DNA of 64,000 nucleotides from an uncultured Prevotella sp. (GCA_947170725.1 CAMVUM010000016.1:1-64000), one strand, 5' to 3'. Counted from the stretch's first letter, positions 17,418 to 27,548 are shown. Notes: a model not told the origin generated them from the letters alone. Numbers and translations are program-made.

Positions 17418-18820
17418 TCAGCGTCCTCCTTTCCTTGATTGGTTTCAGAAGTCTGTTCCAGAGGAGTCTCTGACGGAGCCCCTTCGCTTGTTGCGGGAGA
17501 TTCCCCGGCTTCGGGGGCTGGTGCTACTTCCGTGGATTCGGTTTCAGCGTCAGCCATAGGCGTAGATTCTTCCGAAGCGGCATCTTCCGCAGGTTCGGAT
17601 TCTGAAGAATCGGCCGTAGGGGTAGCGGTGATATCGGCGGGAGCAGTCATGCTGCTGTCCGACGGAACAGCCGTGCTGCCGGAAAGGACAGCGGCTTCGC
17701 CCGACGGCGCCGTAATGGACAGGCTGTCAGAAGTGACGATACCGGATGACAGGCTGTCTGTGGTCAGAACCGTGCTTTCGGCCCGTGTCTTTGCTGCGGC
17801 CTTGGCTGCTTTGGCGTCGAGGCGGGCCTGACGTTTGCGCTCTTTCTCGGCCTGACGGGCCTGTGCTACTGCGGCGGCCTTGACACGATTGAGAGAGTCT
17901 GTCTCTATCTTCTTTATGCCCATGATTGAGTCATAGTGATGCCAGAAGTCCTTGCTGACAACAGCTGTAAGACTGTCGCTGTAACGCTTATCGGCAGCGG
18001 CTCTTTCTTTTGCGGCATAGATACTGTCAATGCGGTCTCTATATACTTGGTCGCAGTCATAGCGCCAACGATACTTCTTTGTGACAGGATAGCTTCCGAG
18101 ACGGTAAACGAATCCAACGTGGAGATCGCTTACTACGGGATGGACACCGCTCTGGGAGCGTTTCGTCACAGGATAGCAGTCGCTCTCACGGTCGTGGCGA
18201 TACTTGTCGTATGACGCAAAAGCCAGACCGGCGCTGACGCCGAGGTCGAAGTCGAGACTGTTGCCGTTCTTGAAAACGTATAAAGGTTTCACTATACCAT
18301 AAGTAAAACCGGCTGTGACGGCCGAGCCTTGATAGCCCTCCGAACCGAGGAGTTTGATTGAGTATTTGTTGTATGACAGATATGCGCCGCGATAGAAGAG
18401 CAGCCCGGGATGCTTCACACGGGTGCGGCGACACGAGAAAACACGGTCGATGAATCGTGTGTGTCTACTGACACCTTCGTCTCCTATCTGACGCGGCCGC
18501 CAGTAGTTCCGGAAATAGAGGCGGGCGCCCATAATGTTGTAGACAAGTCCGGATTTAAAGGTATTTTTGGTCTGCCAGTTATAGCGCAGATCCATACCTA
18601 CGGCCCAGCGGTTCCAGTTGGTGGAACGAACGTCAAACTCAACGCCGACATTTGGCGTTAGCAGAGTCCAATCAACCATATTGGTGTGAAACGAAAGCCG
18701 TTCGGCCAGAGACAGCGTATCTACCCGCATACTTTTATCTACACCCTGAGCCGAAACGGGAAGGGAGAAGGATAAATATATATACAGGCAAATTATGCCT
18801 TTCAAGTAACACAATCTCAC
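17414..18820 (-). CDS. DUF3575 protein with long Ser/Thr/Ala/Glu-rich C-terminal tail
   Basis: SFHTNMVDWTLLTPNVGVEFDVRSTNWNRWAVGMDLRYNW; tail ...APADITATPTADSSESEPAEDAASEESTPMADAETESTEVAPAPEAGESPATSEG. Confidence 0.82.
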   Translation of the reverse strand: MRLCYLKGIICLYIYLSFSLPVSAQGVDKSMRVDTLSLAERLSFHTNMVDWTLLTPNVGVEFDVRSTNWNRWAVGMDLRYNWQTKNTFKSGLVYNIMGARLYFRNYWRPRQIGDEGVSRHTRFIDRVFSCRRTRVKHPGLLFYRGAYLSYNKYSIKLLGSEGYQGSAVTAGFTYGIVKPLYVFKNGNSLDFDLGVSAGLAFASYDKYRHDRESDCYPVTKRSQSGVHPVVSDLHVGFVYRLGSYPVTKKYRWRYDCDQVYRDRIDSIYAAKERAAADKRYSDSLTAVVSKDFWHHYDSIMGIKKIETDSLNRVKAAAVAQARQAEKERKRQARLDAKAAKAAAKTRAESTVLTTDSLSSGIVTSDSLSITAPSGEAAVLSGSTAVPSDSSMTAPADITATPTADSSESEPAEDAASEESTPMADAETESTEVAPAPEAGESPATSEGAPSETPLEQTSETNQGKEDAE

Positions 18821-18952
18821 AGTTTACACATTAAAATTATACATATAGAGCAGGTATTAACACAACACACATTAACCGTTAGATTATCATTATGGTGGTG
18901 TCCAACCGCAATTTTTCAATTCTTATACTTGTCATTTTTTCAAATTACGCAG

Positions 18953-18960
18953 CAAAAGTA
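18953..18960 (-). promoter_or_regulatory. Candidate -7 element (TACTTTTG) upstream of fimbrial-type operon
   Basis: Matches Bacteroidota TAnnTTTG; -33 TTTG not found at canonical spacing. Confidence 0.35.
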
Positions 18961-19299
18961 ATTAAAAAATCTTTCATTTACCCCCCTAAATAGTTATTAT
19001 ATGTTAATATGATAAGAATATGGGTTTTTTGCTAATATCAAGGATTAAATGTTATTGTGTGTTGCAGCCGGAAAGTCCCACCCGATCTACCCAAACGGGA
19101 TGAGCCAGCATATTTTCCAGAAAGAGAAGTTCTACACGGCGTGTATAGAAATACAAATGAAGCACACTGCAACGAGAAATATATCCCTACAGTAGCCTCA
19201 TTCGTATTTTAGTTCACCAACAGCATGAACTCCCTTCATCCACTCAGCCACTCCTCTTTGGGAAGACATGGTGGGCATTCGGGAATTTCACACCCCCTC

Positions 19300-20664
19300 T
19301 CAGAACACTTTAAACCAGCGCAGAATATCGTTGAGATTGGCTACGACCATGAGCAGAATCAGGATGGCGAAACCAACATATTCGGCCCGCAACATGAAAT
19401 TCTCACTCGGTTTGCGACGCGTAATGACCTCGTAGAGCAGGAAGAGGACATGGCCGCCGTCGAGCGCCGGGATAGGCAGGATGTTCATGAAGGCGAGAAT
19501 GATGCTCAGGAATGCTGTCATTTTCCAGAACTGATACCAGTCCCACGTACCGGGGAACAGGCTTCCTATTGTTCCGAATCCGCCTATCGACTTGGCACCG
19601 TCAGACGTAAACACGTACTTCATGTCGTCAACATAGCCGGCCAACACGCCGAGGCCATAGCTGACACCGGCCGGGAAACTCTCAAAGAAACCGTATTCTC
19701 GCGTGACGGAAGTATAGTTAGGGAACTTGGGGACAAAGCCGAGCTTCAACTCCGGCGATAGCACGACAGTGGCAGTGTCTCTCACTCCGGCACGCTCTGT
19801 TATGACAACAGAAGTACGCACGCGGAGGCTGTCAGCCGGTGTCGTGACCGTAGCCAGAACGTCGGAGAGGCATCCTATTTCGTTCTTCACATCATTGTAA
19901 GAATCAATAAGTTTTCCATTGAAAGCGACAATACGGTCGCCCTTCAACGCTCCCGTCACGTCCAGCGCACCTCCGGGAATGATGCTGTCAATCTCTGACG
20001 AAATAAATTTCTCAACAAACATCGGTTTGCTTCTCAGCATGTCAAGCATATTGATTTCACCGGGCAGGGTGATAGTCATTGGCTTTCCGTCACGGATGAT
20101 GTCTGCACGTGTGGCCTTTGACAGGTCACGGAACATGTCAACACCAAACTCCTTGAACTCTCCATTTTCAGTTCCTACGAGGATGTCGCCGTCACGGAAA
20201 CCGAGGGCCTTCGCCTCGCTGTTGAACTTCATTCCACCGGTCATGTTCTTCGTGGGAACATAGGTGTCGCCCCATGTAAAGAGCAACATGGAATAGATGA
20301 ACAGGGCAAGCAGGAAATTGACAAGCACACCGCCTATCATGACCAGCAGGCGCTGCCATGCGGGCTTGGCCCGGAATTCCCACGGCTGGACGGGCTGTTT
20401 CATCTGATCGGTGTCAAACGATTCGTCAATCATGCCGGCAATCTTGCAATAGCCGCCCAATGGCAGCCAGCCCATGCCATAGGTTGTGTCGCTCTTCTTC
20501 GGCTTGAACTCGAAGAGATGGAACCAAGGGTCGAAGAACAGGTAGAACTTCTCCACACGGATGCCGAAAAGACGGGCAAAGAGGAAATGGCCGCCTTCGT
20601 GCAACAGCACCAGAATGGATATTGCAAGCATGAACTGCAGTGTCTTTATGAGAAAGATTTCCAT
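19300..20664 (-). CDS. rseP: RIP metalloprotease RseP (site-2 protease)
   Basis: HEGGHFLFARLFGIRVEKF, central PDZ-like region, NILPIPALDGGH. Confidence 0.96.
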   Translation of the reverse strand: MEIFLIKTLQFMLAISILVLLHEGGHFLFARLFGIRVEKFYLFFDPWFHLFEFKPKKSDTTYGMGWLPLGGYCKIAGMIDESFDTDQMKQPVQPWEFRAKPAWQRLLVMIGGVLVNFLLALFIYSMLLFTWGDTYVPTKNMTGGMKFNSEAKALGFRDGDILVGTENGEFKEFGVDMFRDLSKATRADIIRDGKPMTITLPGEINMLDMLRSKPMFVEKFISSEIDSIIPGGALDVTGALKGDRIVAFNGKLIDSYNDVKNEIGCLSDVLATVTTPADSLRVRTSVVITERAGVRDTATVVLSPELKLGFVPKFPNYTSVTREYGFFESFPAGVSYGLGVLAGYVDDMKYVFTSDGAKSIGGFGTIGSLFPGTWDWYQFWKMTAFLSIILAFMNILPIPALDGGHVLFLLYEVITRRKPSENFMLRAEYVGFAILILLMVVANLNDILRWFKVF

Positions 20665-20812
20665 ATTTTGAATTATGAGTTTTGAATTACGAGTTAAGAG
20701 TTGTCGGCCTCAGGCCGATGTTGAATTATTTGATTGTGAATTGCCGGGGAGTAACACATAAATCACGAATTTTGAGTTTGAACTATAAGTTGCGGACCGA
20801 GGGTCCACAACT

Positions 20813-22000
20813 TTATAATTCATAATTCATAATTTGCGTCGCAACCTTTCTCGCTTCGTGGTCGGTGGCAACGTAGGTGTCGTATGTCGGGGCGGCGGCG
20901 AAGGATACGCGCGACATTGTCTTCTCTATGATTTCGCTCATCTGGAGGAAGCTGCAACGATCTTCGAGGAAACCGCGGTTGACAACCTCGTTGGCGGCGT
21001 TGACAATGCATGGCATGTTGCCGCCACGGCGGATGGCTTCAAAGGCCAGGGCCAGACAGCGGAACTTCTCCAGGTCGGGACGGAAAAACTCCAACGGCCG
21101 GGAGAAAAGGTCGAGACGCTCTGACGAAAGGCTTAGACGATTGGGATAGGAAAAGGCATACTGGATTGGAAGCCGCATGTCGGGCACTCCGAGTTGGGCC
21201 TTGACGGCTCCGTCGCGGAACTGGACGGCACTGTGTACGATGGACTGGGGATGTACAAGAACCTCGATGCGGTCGGCCTCAACACCGAAGAGCCATTTGG
21301 CCTCTATAACCTCGAAGCCTTTGTTCATCATCGTAGCACTGTCTATGGTAATCTTCGCTCCCATGTCCCACGTGGGATGACGGAGGGCATCGGCCTTGGT
21401 GACGGTAGCCAGCTGATCTATGGTGTAGTTGCGGAACGGTCCGCCCGAAGCTGTGAGGAGGATTTTCTCTATCTCGTTGTCACCCTCACCGGCAAGGCAC
21501 TGGAAAATAGCCGAATGCTCGCTGTCAACGGGAAGGATGGGGGTACGGTAACGCGACGCCAGCTCACAGATCAGTTCTCCTGCCACGACGAGCGTTTCCT
21601 TGTTCGCCAGACAGATGGTCTTGCGAGCCTTGATGGCATGGATGGTCGGCGAAAGGCCGGCAAAGCCCACCATGGCCGTAAGCACCATGTCAATCGGGCC
21701 TGCCTCAACAATCTCGTCTATGGCCTTGGCACCGGCATAGACTTTTATGTCCGGCTCGCTATCTAACAATGCTTTCAACTCGTCATAGCGGTCTTCATTG
21801 GCTATGACAACGGCGGCAGGCTTGAACCGGCGGGCCTGCTCTGCGAGCAATTCCACACGGTTGTTGGCCGTGAGACAGTAGACTTCATACATGTCCGGAT
21901 GCTCCGCGATGACCTGCAGGGCCTGCGTACCGATGGAACCTGTAGAGCCGAGTATGGCGATCTGCTTCCTTGGAGCTTCGGATGGTTGTTGATGTGTCAT
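20813..22000 (-). CDS. dxr: 1-deoxy-D-xylulose-5-phosphate reductoisomerase
   Basis: ILGSTGSIGTQALQVI; LPVDSEHSAIFQCL; SATMMNKGFEVIEA. Confidence 0.98.
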   Translation of the reverse strand: MTHQQPSEAPRKQIAILGSTGSIGTQALQVIAEHPDMYEVYCLTANNRVELLAEQARRFKPAAVVIANEDRYDELKALLDSEPDIKVYAGAKAIDEIVEAGPIDMVLTAMVGFAGLSPTIHAIKARKTICLANKETLVVAGELICELASRYRTPILPVDSEHSAIFQCLAGEGDNEIEKILLTASGGPFRNYTIDQLATVTKADALRHPTWDMGAKITIDSATMMNKGFEVIEAKWLFGVEADRIEVLVHPQSIVHSAVQFRDGAVKAQLGVPDMRLPIQYAFSYPNRLSLSSERLDLFSRPLEFFRPDLEKFRCLALAFEAIRRGGNMPCIVNAANEVVNRGFLEDRCSFLQMSEIIEKTMSRVSFAAAPTYDTYVATDHEARKVATQIMNYEL

Positions 22001-22102
22001 ATATCGTTTTTTATCAGGAATGGTTCAAGGAGAAGGAGGAGCGTGTAGGGAGGAAGGAGAAATGCTTTCGCGAATGATTGGGTCGCAAACCATATAATTC
22101 TT

Positions 22103-22192
22103 GTGGGGACATAGCTTTGCGATGTTTATTGAATATCAATTCCATTTACATCAGCGTGCCAAAGGCACATACCTACAATTTCATGATTTTGC
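22103..22192 (-). repeat. Structured ~88-bp intergenic element, copy B
   Basis: gtggggacatagctttgcgatgtttattgaatatc...cgtgccaaaggcacatacctacaatttcatgattttgc. Confidence 0.85.
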
Positions 22193-22338
22193 TACACTAT
22201 CCGACATCAGCTTTCAACCTTCAATCGTCCACTTTCATCTTAAGAAGGAACGGCGGCGGCCAATTATCCGCTTCGCTCATAAACACGTCTTCAGTCTTCA
22301 TTCCTTATTCTTCATTTTCATTCTTCACTATTCATTTT

Positions 22339-22839
22339 CTACAGTCCTTCCGGGAGGCGCATCACAATCTTCCTGGCGGACGTATCGACATCCTCAATGA
22401 GTTCGGCGGCGGCTGGAATCAGCCGGCCGTCTTCCATCTCAAACAGCGTGTTGATGGTAGAGTCGTCCACGGAAGCTATGCGCCCGACGTCGCGGCCGGT
22501 TGCGGAATCAACGATTTCGAATCCGGCGATGGCGGCGTAGGACAGCGTTCCGGCGTCGCTCTCCGCCAAGTCGCGCGGGAAGTAGACTTCACATCCAGTC
22601 AGTTCGGCGGCACGCTCCTGCGTGTCGATGTCGCAGAACTTGATCAGCGCCGTCTCTTCACTGCGGAAACGATATTCCTCCATGAAAAACGGCACCATGA
22701 TGCCATCTATCCGCAGGATAAGATAATCGCAGTCCGTTCGGTCGAAGATGTCGTCGGTGAAGTGCATCGACACCTCGCCCTTAACACCGTGGGGCTTGCC
22801 CAGCTTTCCTATTTTATATATATCCTCTTCCCGTATCAT
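22339..22839 (-). CDS. rimM: 16S rRNA processing protein RimM
   Basis: YKIGKLGKPHGVKGEVSMHFTDD; LIPAAAELIEDVD. Confidence 0.95.
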   Translation of the reverse strand: MIREEDIYKIGKLGKPHGVKGEVSMHFTDDIFDRTDCDYLILRIDGIMVPFFMEEYRFRSEETALIKFCDIDTQERAAELTGCEVYFPRDLAESDAGTLSYAAIAGFEIVDSATGRDVGRIASVDDSTINTLFEMEDGRLIPAAAELIEDVDTSARKIVMRLPEGL

Positions 22840-24142
22840 AACTCCCTCATTATGCTTGCTCCGAGTTGTCCCAGACGCGCCTCAATGTCCTCATATCCGC
22901 GGTCAATCTGCTCGATGTTTTCTATCCGGCTCGTACCTTCCGCGCTCATTGCTGCTATCAGCAGGGCTATTCCGGCACGGATGTCGGGGCTCGCCATGCG
23001 TCCCGCACGGAGGCGAATATTTCGGTCGTGGCCCACGACGACGGCACGGTGGGGGTCACAGAGGATTATCTGTGCTCCCATGTCTATCAGCTTGTCCACA
23101 AAGAACAGGCGGCTCTCGAACATTTTCTGATGGAACAGAACGCTGCCGCGAGCCTGCGTGGCAACGACGATGAGCACCGAAAGTAGGTCGGGCGTCAGCC
23201 CGGGCCAAGGTGCGTCGGCCAGTGTCATGATGGTGCCGTCGATGAAAGAATCAATCTGGTAGTGGTCCTGACGCGGGATGATGAGGTCGTCGCCCTCCAC
23301 GTCAATCTTCACGCCAAGGCGGCGGAAAGCGTCGGGGATGATTCCGAGGTTGCGCAGCGACACGTCCTTTATGCGTATGCCGTCGCCCACCATGGCGGCC
23401 ATGCCGATGAACGAGCCGACCTCAATCATATCGGGCAGGATATGGTGGGCCGTTCCGTGAAGAGCTGTGACGCCGACGATGGTCAACAGATTTGAGCCGA
23501 TTCCGCTGATCTGCGCTCCCATGCGGTTGAGCATGTGGCATAGCTGCTGGATATATGGCTCGCAGGCGGCGTTATATATGGTAGTGGTTCCCTCGGCCAT
23601 GACGGCTGCCATGATGATATTGGCCGTTCCGGTCACTGACGCCTCGTCCAGCAGCATGTAGCAGCCGCGCAGCCGTTCGGCTCCGATTTCGTAGACGTCG
23701 CGTCCGCTGACATGGCGGAAGTCCGCACCGAGATAGCGGAAGCCGAGGAAATGGGTGTCCAGACGGCGGCGACCGATCTTGTCACCGCCAGGTTTGGTGA
23801 TGACGGCCTTGCCGAAGCGGGCCAACAGTGGACCTATCATGAGCACCGAGCCGCGAAGCGAAGCACACTTACGGACAAACTCATCGCTTTCAAGATAGTC
23901 AAGGTTTATGTCGCCGGCACGGAACATATATTCACCGTGACCGCGATGATCAACCGTGACGCCGATGTCGCTGAGCAGTCTTATCAGATTATGGACGTCA
24001 AGAATTTCAGGGATGTTAGATATCGTCACCTCGTCTGCCGTGAGCAGCGAGGCACATATCACTTCCAGAGCCTCGTTCTTGGCGCCTTGCGGCTTTATCG
24101 TTCCGCTCAGCGGATGTCCGCCTTCTATTATGAATGAAGCCA
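22836..24142 (-). CDS. murA: UDP-N-acetylglucosamine 1-carboxyvinyltransferase
   Basis: MASFIIEGGHPLSGTIKPQGAKNEALEVICASLL; start set at 24142 because the upstream part of the ORF runs into repeats. Confidence 0.96.
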
Positions 24143-24243
24143 TTTTTTCTTTTTTTATGATAGCCGTTGTAGCTGTAATAGCTATAACAGGAACTATGGG
24201 AGGTATTGGAATAATGAGAGGTTTGAGAGATACGGAGAACTGA

Positions 24244-24507
24244 GAGCTATCGGAGAACTGAGAACTGCCGTTACAGCAACAAGAGTAATCACACCTCTTC
24301 ACTCATCACTCTTAACTCTTACTTCAAATCGGAGCTATCGGAGAACTGAGAACTGCTGTTCCAACAACAAGAGTAATCACACCTCTTCACTCATCACTCT
24401 TAACTCTTACTTCAAATCGGAGCTATCGGAGAACTGAGAACTACTGTTCCAGCAACAAGAGTAATCACACCTCTTCACTCATCACTCTTAACTCTTACTT
24501 CAAGAGC
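24244..24507. repeat. 88-bp direct tandem repeat, 3 copies
   Basis: gagctatcggagaactgagaact... starts at 24244, 24332 and 24420; each ends in cactcttaactcttacttcaa. Confidence 0.95.
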
Positions 24508-24537
24508 CTCATCACTCTTACTTCAAGAGCCTCTTCC

Positions 24538-25146
24538 TTATTTCCTCCGTCTCCGTTTCTGGATGTCATTTCCGTCCATCGTCGGGATTTTATCAAACCT
24601 GAATGTGTTCAGGTCCAAACGGATCCGTCCTCCGGTGAGACGTTCCAGGTCTGCCGCCACACGTTCGTCATCTGCCGAGCCGTGTCCCCACGTGCTGAGG
24701 TCGCGCTTCATCTGGTTTGCCGTCATACGCGCCAATTCGTCGCGCTCCGGTCCTTCGGGCATCTCCATGAGCTTGGCGAACAGTCCTTCCATCAGTCGGC
24801 CGTAGTGGCGCAGATGGACACGTCCGTCCTGCGAAGGCAACTTCATAGGCTGCGGCTTGTTCAGGATTTTCTCCGCTTCGGCAACGTCGTAGGGCCATTG
24901 TATGTCGAGCTGCTTATGGCTCATTAGATAGAGGTGGTCCCACAACGTGCGCTCATAGTCGGAATTATCGCGTAGCTGCGGTACCTTCGTCCCCATAAGC
25001 CTCACTATGGTCTCGGCACACTGCTGACGCGCCTGTCTGTCCGACAGACTCACGGCATGGTCGACCATCTTCTGTATCTCTCTGCCGTATTCTGGCATCA
25101 TCAGCGGTTCACGCTGAGTGTTATAATCTAATCCGTTGATTTCCAT
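24538..25146 (-). CDS. DUF4290 family protein
   Basis: MEINGLDYNTQREPLMMPEYGREIQKMVDHAV...; conserved Bacteroidota protein. Confidence 0.85.
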   Translation of the reverse strand: MEINGLDYNTQREPLMMPEYGREIQKMVDHAVSLSDRQARQQCAETIVRLMGTKVPQLRDNSDYERTLWDHLYLMSHKQLDIQWPYDVAEAEKILNKPQPMKLPSQDGRVHLRHYGRLMEGLFAKLMEMPEGPERDELARMTANQMKRDLSTWGHGSADDERVAADLERLTGGRIRLDLNTFRFDKIPTMDGNDIQKRRRRK

Positions 25147-25166
25147 TTCTTGTTCTTTAAAGGGAT

Positions 25167-25859
25167 TCAGAGGAGTTTCCGCGGCGTCTTTGCCACAAAG
25201 TCCTTCAGATAGAAGGGAACGAAATAGGCCACATCCTCTGTCTTGCCTGCGGCCATGCGCTTTTCGGCCAGCGGCTGCATCCAGCGGGCCAGCGGTTCGA
25301 TGCCCTCTATCAGACGGGCGTTGGGATGGGCAATAACGTCCATACATTTTGCCGCACCGTTGCCAAAGAAATAGACGGGATGGCTATCCAGCAGGCTGCG
25401 GTAGGTATCACCGTCGACAACATCGGCACTAATCTCACGCACAGGTCGCAACGCCCGGTCGTAGACTCCGGCGTAGACCTCCATGCGGCGGGCGTCAAGC
25501 ATAGGGCACAGCAGTGCGTCCTCCTCCAGCTCATCGTGGCCGAGAAGAACCGGAACGCAGAGCAGTTCGTGGGTGGGAACGGCTATCAGACTCACACCAC
25601 GGCCGTAGCAGATGCCTTTGGCCATGGACACGCCTATACGCAGACCCGTGTAAGACCCGGGGCCGCTGCTGACGGCCACGGCGTCAAGCGTCAGACCGCT
25701 GCTGTCGATAAATGTCAGCGCCTCGTCAACAAACACTCCAAGTTGCACCGAATGATTTGGACCACTGTGGTCCTCACGGTTCATCAGACATCCGCCGTCA
25801 TGACTCACAGCCACCGAACAGACGTCGGTGCTGGTCTCGATATGTAAGATACACGACAT
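25167..25859 (-). CDS. tsaB: tRNA threonylcarbamoyladenosine biosynthesis protein TsaB
   Basis: ILHIETSTDVCSVAVSHDG; VSSGPGSYTGLRIGVSMAKGI. Confidence 0.93.
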   Translation of the reverse strand: MSCILHIETSTDVCSVAVSHDGGCLMNREDHSGPNHSVQLGVFVDEALTFIDSSGLTLDAVAVSSGPGSYTGLRIGVSMAKGICYGRGVSLIAVPTHELLCVPVLLGHDELEEDALLCPMLDARRMEVYAGVYDRALRPVREISADVVDGDTYRSLLDSHPVYFFGNGAAKCMDVIAHPNARLIEGIEPLARWMQPLAEKRMAAGKTEDVAYFVPFYLKDFVAKTPRKLL

Positions 25860-26014
25860 ACAGATATATTATATATAATGTGCGGTATTATTGGTTTTAA
25901 GTTGCAAAAATACTTAATTTTTCCGTCACTACGCACTATTTAACAGGAATTATAATAAAAATCGCCATCATGGAGCTGGCATGGAAACTGTCGTGAAGTT
26001 TATTACACGGCCCG

Positions 26015-26073
26015 TGTAACGTTGTGACACTGCCTGTGTAACACTGTTACGCAGCCCGTGTCACAACGTTACA
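26015..26073. repeat. Perfect 16-bp inverted repeat with 27-nt loop in divergent intergenic region
   Basis: tgtaacgttgtgacac (26015-26030) / gtgtcacaacgttaca (26058-26073). Confidence 0.92.
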
Positions 26074-26244
26074 TGAGCCATATAATATTTCCGGGAACAG
26101 ATGTCTGTACTGTCAGGAGAAGAGTTCCACTGTAGCTCTGTCAAGCCAAATAAAAGAAACCTGACGGTTTTTGCGCAAAGGAAGTAAGATTGTCGGAGTT
26201 TTTGCGTAACTTTGCCATGTTCACTAAAACAATAATAACCGGTT

Positions 26245-27192
26245 ATGGAGAAATACATCGCAGACGGACACCGCTACGACAGCGGCATGAAATACAAGAG
26301 ATGCGGCCGCAGCGGAGTGCTGCTGCCCGAGGTGAGCCTCGGCTTCTGGCACAACTTCGGCGGCGTGGACGACTACACGCGCTGCCGCGAAATAACACGA
26401 TATGCTTTCGACCACGGCATCACACACTTTGACCTCGCCAACAACTACGGCCCTCCCTACGGCAGTGCCGAGGAAACAATGGGCCGGCTGATGGACGACG
26501 ACTTCCGCCCCTACCGCGACGAACTGTTCATAAGTACGAAGGCGGGATATGACATGTGGGACGGTCCTTATGGCAACTGGGGCTCACGGAAATATCTCAT
26601 GGCGAGCCTCGACCAAAGCCTGCGCCGAATGCACCTCGACTATGTGGACCTCTTCTACAGCCACCGCTACGACCCGGAGACGCCGCTCGAAGAGACGCTT
26701 CAGGCGCTGGTGGACGTCGTGCGTGCCGGCAAAGCTCTATATGTCGGCATCTCGCGGTGGCCGCTCGCGGCCCTGAAGACGGCAATCAGATATCTGCGCG
26801 AGCGCGACGTGCCGCTGCTGATATATCAGGGACGCATCAACATGATTGACCGCGCCCCCATCGAGGAAGGCATCACCGATCTGTGTGAGCGTGAAGGCGT
26901 AGGATTCATCTCGTTCTCGCCATTGGCACAGGGACTGTTGACGGACCGCTATCTCAACGGCATTCCTGAGGACAGCCGAATGTCACGCGGCAAGTTCCTA
27001 AAACAGGATGTTCTCACACCCGAACTGCTCGCCTATCTGCGCGAACTCAACGCCGAGGCGCAGCAGCAGGGAAAAACGCTGGCCGAAATGGCGCTGTCGT
27101 GGGTGCTCGAACAGAAGGCCGTCACCTCTGTGCTCATCGGAGCGAGCAGCACAACACAGCTGGAAAGAAACCTGAAGTGCGTGAATAAGTGA
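26245..27192 (+). CDS. Aldo/keto reductase
   Basis: KYKRCGRSGVLLPEVSLGFWHNFGG; HFDLANNYGPPYGSAEE; YVDLFYSHRYDPETPLEET. Confidence 0.93.
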   Translation: MEKYIADGHRYDSGMKYKRCGRSGVLLPEVSLGFWHNFGGVDDYTRCREITRYAFDHGITHFDLANNYGPPYGSAEETMGRLMDDDFRPYRDELFISTKAGYDMWDGPYGNWGSRKYLMASLDQSLRRMHLDYVDLFYSHRYDPETPLEETLQALVDVVRAGKALYVGISRWPLAALKTAIRYLRERDVPLLIYQGRINMIDRAPIEEGITDLCEREGVGFISFSPLAQGLLTDRYLNGIPEDSRMSRGKFLKQDVLTPELLAYLRELNAEAQQQGKTLAEMALSWVLEQKAVTSVLIGASSTTQLERNLKCVNK

Positions 27193-27198
27193 AGAGGG

Positions 27199-27493
27199 CA
27201 GAGTGATGAGTGAAGAGGTATGATTACTCTTTAGTTATGAGCTTTGTGCTGGAGACCGAAGCGTCTGGTTTCCCACAATATAACAGAACATAAGTAGAAT
27301 ATAAGAATTAGTTTATGTATTGAACACAGAGACACGGAGACACCGAGGGTAATACTACTCGGTGTCTCCGTGTCTCTGTGTTCAGAAGTATTATAAGGTA
27401 TTTATGAAAACCTACTTATCCTACACTCCGTTCTCTTTACTCAGCCCTTTGCTTTGGATAAAGAGTAATCATACCTCTTCACTCATCACTCTG
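27199..27493. repeat. Nested inverted repeats (34-bp perfect outer, 27-bp perfect inner) between convergent genes
   Basis: Outer arms 27199-27232 / 27460-27493; inner arms 27321-27347 / 27358-27384. Confidence 0.93.
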
Positions 27494-27548
27494 AACTCTG
27501 ACTTCAAGAGAGTCTCATCACTCTGAACTCTTCACTTAAAGAGCCTCA

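Noticed and set aside
24143-24302. N-terminal extension of MurA in the ORF track
   Set aside because: Extension is low-complexity read-through of repeat DNA; the homologous start is MASFIIEGGHPLSG at 24142.
24244-24507. Possible CRISPR array
   Set aside because: Direct repeats are contiguous 88-bp units without unique spacers and there are no cas genes nearby.
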